IMG/VR virus record: IMGVR_UViG_3300033978_000480 | Location: 1 to 64,000 of that record | Source of the DNA: a virus | Length of the DNA stretch: 64,000 nt | Direction: 5' to 3' (one strand) | Shown: piece after piece, positions 62,249 through 64,000 of the stretch | Layout: each line of letters begins with the position of its first letter | Numbering within the stretch: position 1 is the stretch's first letter | The notes under the pieces: generated by a model | What the model was told of the DNA's origin: nothing | The model's input: the letters and a program-made list of their open reading frames with translations, nothing else | Databases searched by the model: none | Made by a program: the position numbers and the translations under genes

Positions 62249-62443
62249 ATGGCCGCCCGCGTTCCGACACCGACACTGAAAGAAATAGCTGAGCGCGCCA
62301 AAGCGATCCGCGCAACGTGGACGCCGCAAGAAAGAAAAAAGAAATGCGTTTATTCAACAGATGTGCGATATACGCCGATGTCGGAAAATGTGTTTTCGGA
62401 TAGCATTGGGCCAAGTTCCCGCCGCATTCAAAAACTCTATTAG
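62249..62443 (+). CDS. Small basic protein
   Basis: 64 residues with an AGGAG ribosome site overlapping the upstream stop. The N-terminal half is a helix (LKEIAERAKAIRATWTPQE). The C-terminus is SSRRIQKLY, like that of the upstream membrane protein. Function unknown. Confidence 0.7.
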   Translation: MAARVPTPTLKEIAERAKAIRATWTPQERKKKCVYSTDVRYTPMSENVFSDSIGPSSRRIQKLY

Positions 62444-62451
62444 GATCTAGT

Positions 62452-62886
62452 ATGTCTTGTTGCCAAAATAAAACCGGCAAAAAAATTGAAAAGCTGCAGT
62501 TGCCGCCGCTGGTATACGACGTTGCTGCAAACCTCGTCACCACGCTATGCGATCTCGTAAATGCGGGTATAAAGACACTACCAGACACGCTCACCGTTAC
62601 AGAGCTTATGTTAGTGCTGCAATCGTTAGTTCAAAAGAATGATGAGCTGCAGCGCAAAGTAGACGAACGTAAAAGTCCCGCGGTGACTACAGCCGGCGCT
62701 GCGGTGAACGTAGCATTTGGGCCTAACAATGCATATGTGCTATCAATGCCCGTCACACCTGCCGCGTGCGACGAGCTAGCTGAGCAGTTTGACGCAATAG
62801 CTCAGCGACTCCGGCAAGCCGCTAGATCAAATATGTTTGACTGTGAACACCAGCAGATTTTATTTCCGTTTGTAGATTGCGCCTGA
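62452..62886 (+). CDS. Hypothetical protein
   Basis: 144 residues with AGGAT upstream overlapping the previous stop. It starts MSCCQNKTGKK; the middle looks helical (YDVAANLVTTLCDLVNAGIK). No family recognised. Confidence 0.6.
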   Translation: MSCCQNKTGKKIEKLQLPPLVYDVAANLVTTLCDLVNAGIKTLPDTLTVTELMLVLQSLVQKNDELQRKVDERKSPAVTTAGAAVNVAFGPNNAYVLSMPVTPAACDELAEQFDAIAQRLRQAARSNMFDCEHQQILFPFVDCA

Positions 62887-62912
62887 CGTCATCTGCCACC
62901 AAAGGACTGGTC

Positions 62913-64000
62913 ATGTCGAAGCCAACGCTGCACCTTATTGGTATCTTTCACACGATTCACAATCAGGCGTACTCGCATTGCGCGTTTACCGGGAAAGCAC
63001 TGCGCTTTTCTAAAATGATGCAGATGCGCGGCTACCCGGTAGTCGAGTATGCCAACGAGGGCAGCGAAAGCGAAGCACGAGAAAAGATCGTTATCTTGTC
63101 GCGCAAAGAGCTGCAAGAAATGACGGGCGAACGAAAAAAGACAGATTTTTATGCGGATCTTGCCACTGTCGGCACGCCGCACCATACAGAGTTTGAGTCG
63201 CGCCTAGTGTCTTTTATGAAGCATCGGGTACAGCCCGGCGACATTATTTGCCATCCGTTTGGTCACGCGCATTCAAGACTGCTCAATGACTTCCCGAAGA
63301 ACCTGCACGTTGAGACCGGCATTGGCTACCCGACGCTGGTAGACGGGACGATTAAGATATTTGAAAGCTACGCGTGGCGGCACTACCACGCCGGCAAAGA
63401 CGGTCGCGAGGGCAGCAACTATGAATGGGTTATTCCAAACTATTTTGATATCAATGACTGGCAACCCAGTTTTGCTCCCGGTTCTTATTACGCTTTTCTT
63501 GGGCGTATTGGGGCGCATAAGGGTCTGAACACGCTGCTGGAGATTGCGCGGCACCTGCCTGAAGGCGGCCCGAAAATCGTGTTGTGCGGGCAGGGCGACC
63601 CGACGCCGTGGCTGCACCCAAACATCGAGTACCGCGGACCAATTTCTGGTACAGCGCGCAGCGAGTATATGCGCAACGCGATCTGTTCTCTCATGCCCAC
63701 CACGTTCATCGAACCATTTGGCGGATCTGGCGTTGAGGGCCTAATGTGTGGCACGCCGCTGATTACGACAGACTACGGCGCCTTTGCCGAAACCGTACAG
63801 CACGGTTTCAATGGCTTCCGCTGCAAAACGCTCGAAGACTGGCTCGAAGCTCTGGAGGCCGTGACGCAGCTAGACCGCGCTGCTGTGTCCAATGCAGCCA
63901 GAGAAACCTACAGCCTTGAAGCGTGCAGCAAACGCTACGATGACGCGTTTGAAAAAATACACCAGCTGTACGATAAAGGCTGGTACACGCTGTCAGAAAA
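62913..64000 (+). CDS. GT-B glycosyltransferase (3'-truncated by the window)
   Basis: At least 362 residues from ATG 62913, with AAAGGA upstream; the frame is open at base 64000. The GT-B second domain is clear: AFLGRIGAHKGLNTLL, KIVLCGQGDP, then EPFGGSGVEGLMCGTPLI with an intact EX7E (Glu-x7-Glu), and GAFAETVQHGFNGF. This is the GT4 type. With the enzymes at 26,975 and 36,873 it makes three glycosyltransferase-like genes in the window. Acceptor unknown. Confidence 0.9.
   Translation, partial: MSKPTLHLIGIFHTIHNQAYSHCAFTGKALRFSKMMQMRGYPVVEYANEGSESEAREKIVILSRKELQEMTGERKKTDFYADLATVGTPHHTEFESRLVSFMKHRVQPGDIICHPFGHAHSRLLNDFPKNLHVETGIGYPTLVDGTIKIFESYAWRHYHAGKDGREGSNYEWVIPNYFDINDWQPSFAPGSYYAFLGRIGAHKGLNTLLEIARHLPEGGPKIVLCGQGDPTPWLHPNIEYRGPISGTARSEYMRNAICSLMPTTFIEPFGGSGVEGLMCGTPLITTDYGAFAETVQHGFNGFRCKTLEDWLEALEAVTQLDRAAVSNAARETYSLEACSKRYDDAFEKIHQLYDKGWYTLSE

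Overview
The window is a stretch of a large tailed bacteriophage genome (Caudoviricetes). About 70 genes lie on the + strand, packed end to end with ATGA, TAATG or short overlaps. There is one tRNA gene, no rRNA and no credible minus-strand gene. The left half encodes phage replication and recombination enzymes. The right half encodes a portal protein and a very large receptor-binding (tail fibre) region. No terminase, major capsid protein, tape measure, integrase or lysis gene was seen, so those must lie outside the window if present. The host cannot be named from the sequence.

Layout. Bases 1-5,200 are accessory genes: small LTDEER-type proteins, a zinc-ribbon protein, and a helix-turn-helix protein fused to a deoxyhypusine-synthase-like domain. 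Bases 5,235-22,980 are the DNA metabolism block: a DnaQ-like exonuclease, tRNA-Gln(UUG), an SbcD/SbcC (gp47/gp46-like) nuclease pair, a UvsW-like helicase, a DnaB-like helicase, a zinc/TOPRIM primase, a uracil-DNA-glycosylase/PolA fusion, a probable ssDNA-binding protein and a RecA/UvsX recombinase. A sigma70-like promoter precedes the ssDNA-binding candidate and a strong terminator follows it. Bases 22,980-33,780 are mostly unrecognised genes plus a GT-A-like glycosyltransferase and a RuvC-like resolvase, ending at a strong terminator.

Bases 33,818-40,700 hold the portal gene and its small upstream partner, a GT-B glycosyltransferase, a SpoT/MESH1-like HD hydrolase and thymidylate kinase. 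Bases 40,710-59,200 are receptor-binding genes: three collagen-like proteins, a 1,764-residue repeat fibre, LamG-domain proteins, an unusual 18-19-residue repeat protein and a sulfotransferase-like enzyme. Bases 59,200-64,000 hold a cysteine-rich protein, thymidine kinase, small membrane or C-terminal-motif proteins and a GT-B glycosyltransferase that runs off the end.

Together the genes describe a phage with its own replisome (PolA-type polymerase, DnaB helicase, primase) and a T4-like recombination set (gp46/47, UvsX, UvsW and a resolvase). It also has thymidine salvage (thymidine kinase then thymidylate kinase) and an elaborate adhesion apparatus accompanied by sugar- and sulfate-transfer enzymes. 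The most unexpected items are the HTH/deoxyhypusine-synthase-like fusion, the sulfotransferase inside the fibre cluster, the SpoT-like hydrolase beside the portal gene, and the all-repeat protein at 55,479.
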